56,201 bases of DNA from Cellvibrionaceae bacterium (GTDB taxonomy: Bacteria > Pseudomonadota > Gammaproteobacteria > Pseudomonadales > Cellvibrionaceae), in NCBI GenBank assembly GCA_028281575.1, contig JANQJP010000084.1:1-56201 (forward strand). Direction: 5' to 3'. Numbering within the stretch: the first letter of the stretch is position 1; every line of letters starts with the position of its first letter. Under the pieces are notes generated by a model. It did no database searches, was not told where the DNA came from, and was given only the letters and a program-made list of their open reading frames with translations. This document shows, piece by piece, positions 55,450 through 56,201 of the stretch. Position numbers and translations under genes: made by a program.

Positions 55450-55620
55450 TTAAAAATCGAATTCGAATTCTTGCAATTCTCGTCTGAGACGCTGCTCTTC
55501 AAGCCTGTCTTCCAGGCGTCGGCGGGCGTCTGTGCCATTGATAGGATGATTGAGTGAAACCCAAATATTTTCTTCGACGATGGAACCTTCGTTGGTTCGC
55601 TCTAGAATTTCCACACCCAT
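55450..55620 (-). CDS. Small PA3496-like protein of 56 residues
   Basis: Begins MGVEILERTNEGSIVEENIW and ends in a highly charged helix DARRRLEDRLEEQRLRRELQ with a Phe/Asp tail (EFEFDF). A GGAGG lies seven bases before the ATG, and a terminator hairpin follows the stop, so it looks like a genuine single-gene unit. The Arg/Glu helix and acidic-aromatic tail resemble the small PA3496-type proteins of Pseudomonas; this is recollection of the pattern, not a search result. Role unknown. Confidence 0.7.
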   Translation of the reverse strand: MGVEILERTNEGSIVEENIWVSLNHPINGTDARRRLEDRLEEQRLRRELQEFEFDF

Positions 55621-55763
55621 AAATTAACCTCCAGGACATGTTAAAAGTCTACGCAAGGCAATCGTGGCGTGGGATAGTTACAATTAGATGTCTGTTTGTT
55701 GACGGTTTAATCATTTGGGACCTCAATCAATATGTGGGCATTTGTTTAGGTCCCTTTGACACT

Positions 55764-56201
55764 AGGGCCTGTTAACACTCATTAAATCACACCTGCTGGA
55801 GGCCATTTTATTGCCAGCAAGGTGTCGGGAGTGAGATGTAGTTATTCTACATGAACGAACGACAACGCAGCTGGCGATAAAATGGCACCAGCCCTCGACA
55901 ATTGCTCCTGCATGGTTCTACTACGCCACATCCATGTGGCTATGCGGGTTGCGCATGAAAAGCCCTCACTCTGCGTTGCCCACATGGATGTGGGTAAGGG
56001 GCGAGAGCAGGATGCAGTAAGCTTTGCCCACATGGATGTGGGTAAGGGGCGAGAGCAGGATGCGGTAAGCTTTGCTCATCACTGATTTGGAGCAACCACT
56101 ATAATGCCGGGAGCGTTTTTGCGCTTTAGCCCCGAAGGGGTGAGGCATAGGGATATGCCGAACAAACTACGTTCTTCGCGCCTTAATTGAGGGCTTTTCA
56201 T
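55764..56201. mobile_element. Second, longer member of the 51727 element family (runs off the window)
   Basis: Starts TAGGGCCTGTTAACACT and aligns along its length with the element at 51727-51995: GCAAGG-, ACATGAACGA, CAACGCAG and the distal CAAACTAC...TTCGCGCCTT block. Stems are kept with different bases. The middle is longer: it has gained an AATTGCTCCTGCATGGTTCT module with a CACATCCATGTG hairpin and a 48-bp tandem duplication. The right end is outside the window. No transposase frame is seen; nothing else is recognised in 55621-56201. Confidence 0.75.
55978..56073. repeat. Two tandem 48-bp units with CACATGGATGTG palindrome
   Basis: Units 55978-56025 and 56026-56073 differ at a single base. 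Each opens with GCCCACATGGATGTGGG, a palindromic stem identical to the single copy near 55927-55938 in inverse sense. Probably a recent duplication inside the larger repeat element. Only two units exist and there is no spacer diversity, so it is not a CRISPR array. Confidence 0.85.

Noticed and set aside
55978-56073. CRISPR-like repeats
   Set aside because: Only two directly abutting units, no spacers and no cas genes.
55842-56148. Small frames across the right-edge repeat
   Set aside because: They come from the palindromic and tandem repeats; both strands are open for the same reason and no ribosome site precedes them.

Overview
The window looks like a gammaproteobacterial chromosome of moderate GC content. 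Its gene orders (leuCDB-asd-fimV-truA-trpF, accD-folC-dedD, fliEFGHIJ and fliKLMNOPQR-flhB) are those of Pseudomonas and of marine relatives such as the Cellvibrionaceae (Saccharophagus/Teredinibacter type). The family-level placement is an inference from gene order and protein style. I see no rRNA, tRNA, prophage, transposase or CRISPR array.

Left part (1-17.7 kb). After a repeat-rich edge and a TauE/SafE-type membrane protein comes a long minus-strand metabolic block, in transcription order leuC-leuD-leuB-asd, fimV, truA, trpF-trpB-trpA-accD-folC-dedD. It covers leucine, aspartate-family and tryptophan biosynthesis, fatty-acid initiation, folate, tRNA pseudouridylation and a polar peptidoglycan-binding hub (FimV). 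A divergent LysR gene faces leuC across a short intergenic region holding a perfect inverted-repeat operator. The cvpA-purF pair that usually follows dedD is absent; a hairpin repeat and the TauE gene are there instead.

Middle part (17.7-30 kb). This holds single genes and short operons: a TIGR04219-like outer-membrane barrel, an unrecognised Cys-rich secreted protein, aroC-prmB, divergent folE, sixA with an alpha/beta hydrolase and a DUF4892/OmpA-like protein, gpsA, htpG, a DUF4156-like lipoprotein and an HPt-HD-GYP fusion. Several intergenic gaps are filled by related hairpin repeats.

Right part (30-55 kb). One long minus-strand motility region runs fliE-F-G-H-I-J, STAS-cheY-cheA-cheW-mcp-cheR-cheD-cheB, hsbA-hsbR-hptB (STAS / response regulator-PP2C-kinase / HPt), fliK, fliL-M-N-O-P-Q-R-flhB. 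The chemosensory block has the gene order of the Pseudomonas aeruginosa Che2 system, including a soluble multi-PAS receptor ending in a xWxxF pentapeptide, but here it sits inside the flagellar locus directly upstream of an HsbR-type partner switch. Sigma-54-like promoters lie before fliE, fliK and fliL. flhA-flhF-fleN-fliA do not follow flhB.

The most unusual signal is non-coding. Several families of hairpin-rich repeats recur through the window. One is a 26-bp terminal-inverted-repeat element with an apparent TA target duplication, inserted between fliH and fliG inside the flagellar operon. A second, longer member begins at 55764 and runs to the window edge. The two differ in sequence while keeping their stems by paired changes, as expected for a structured mobile element.
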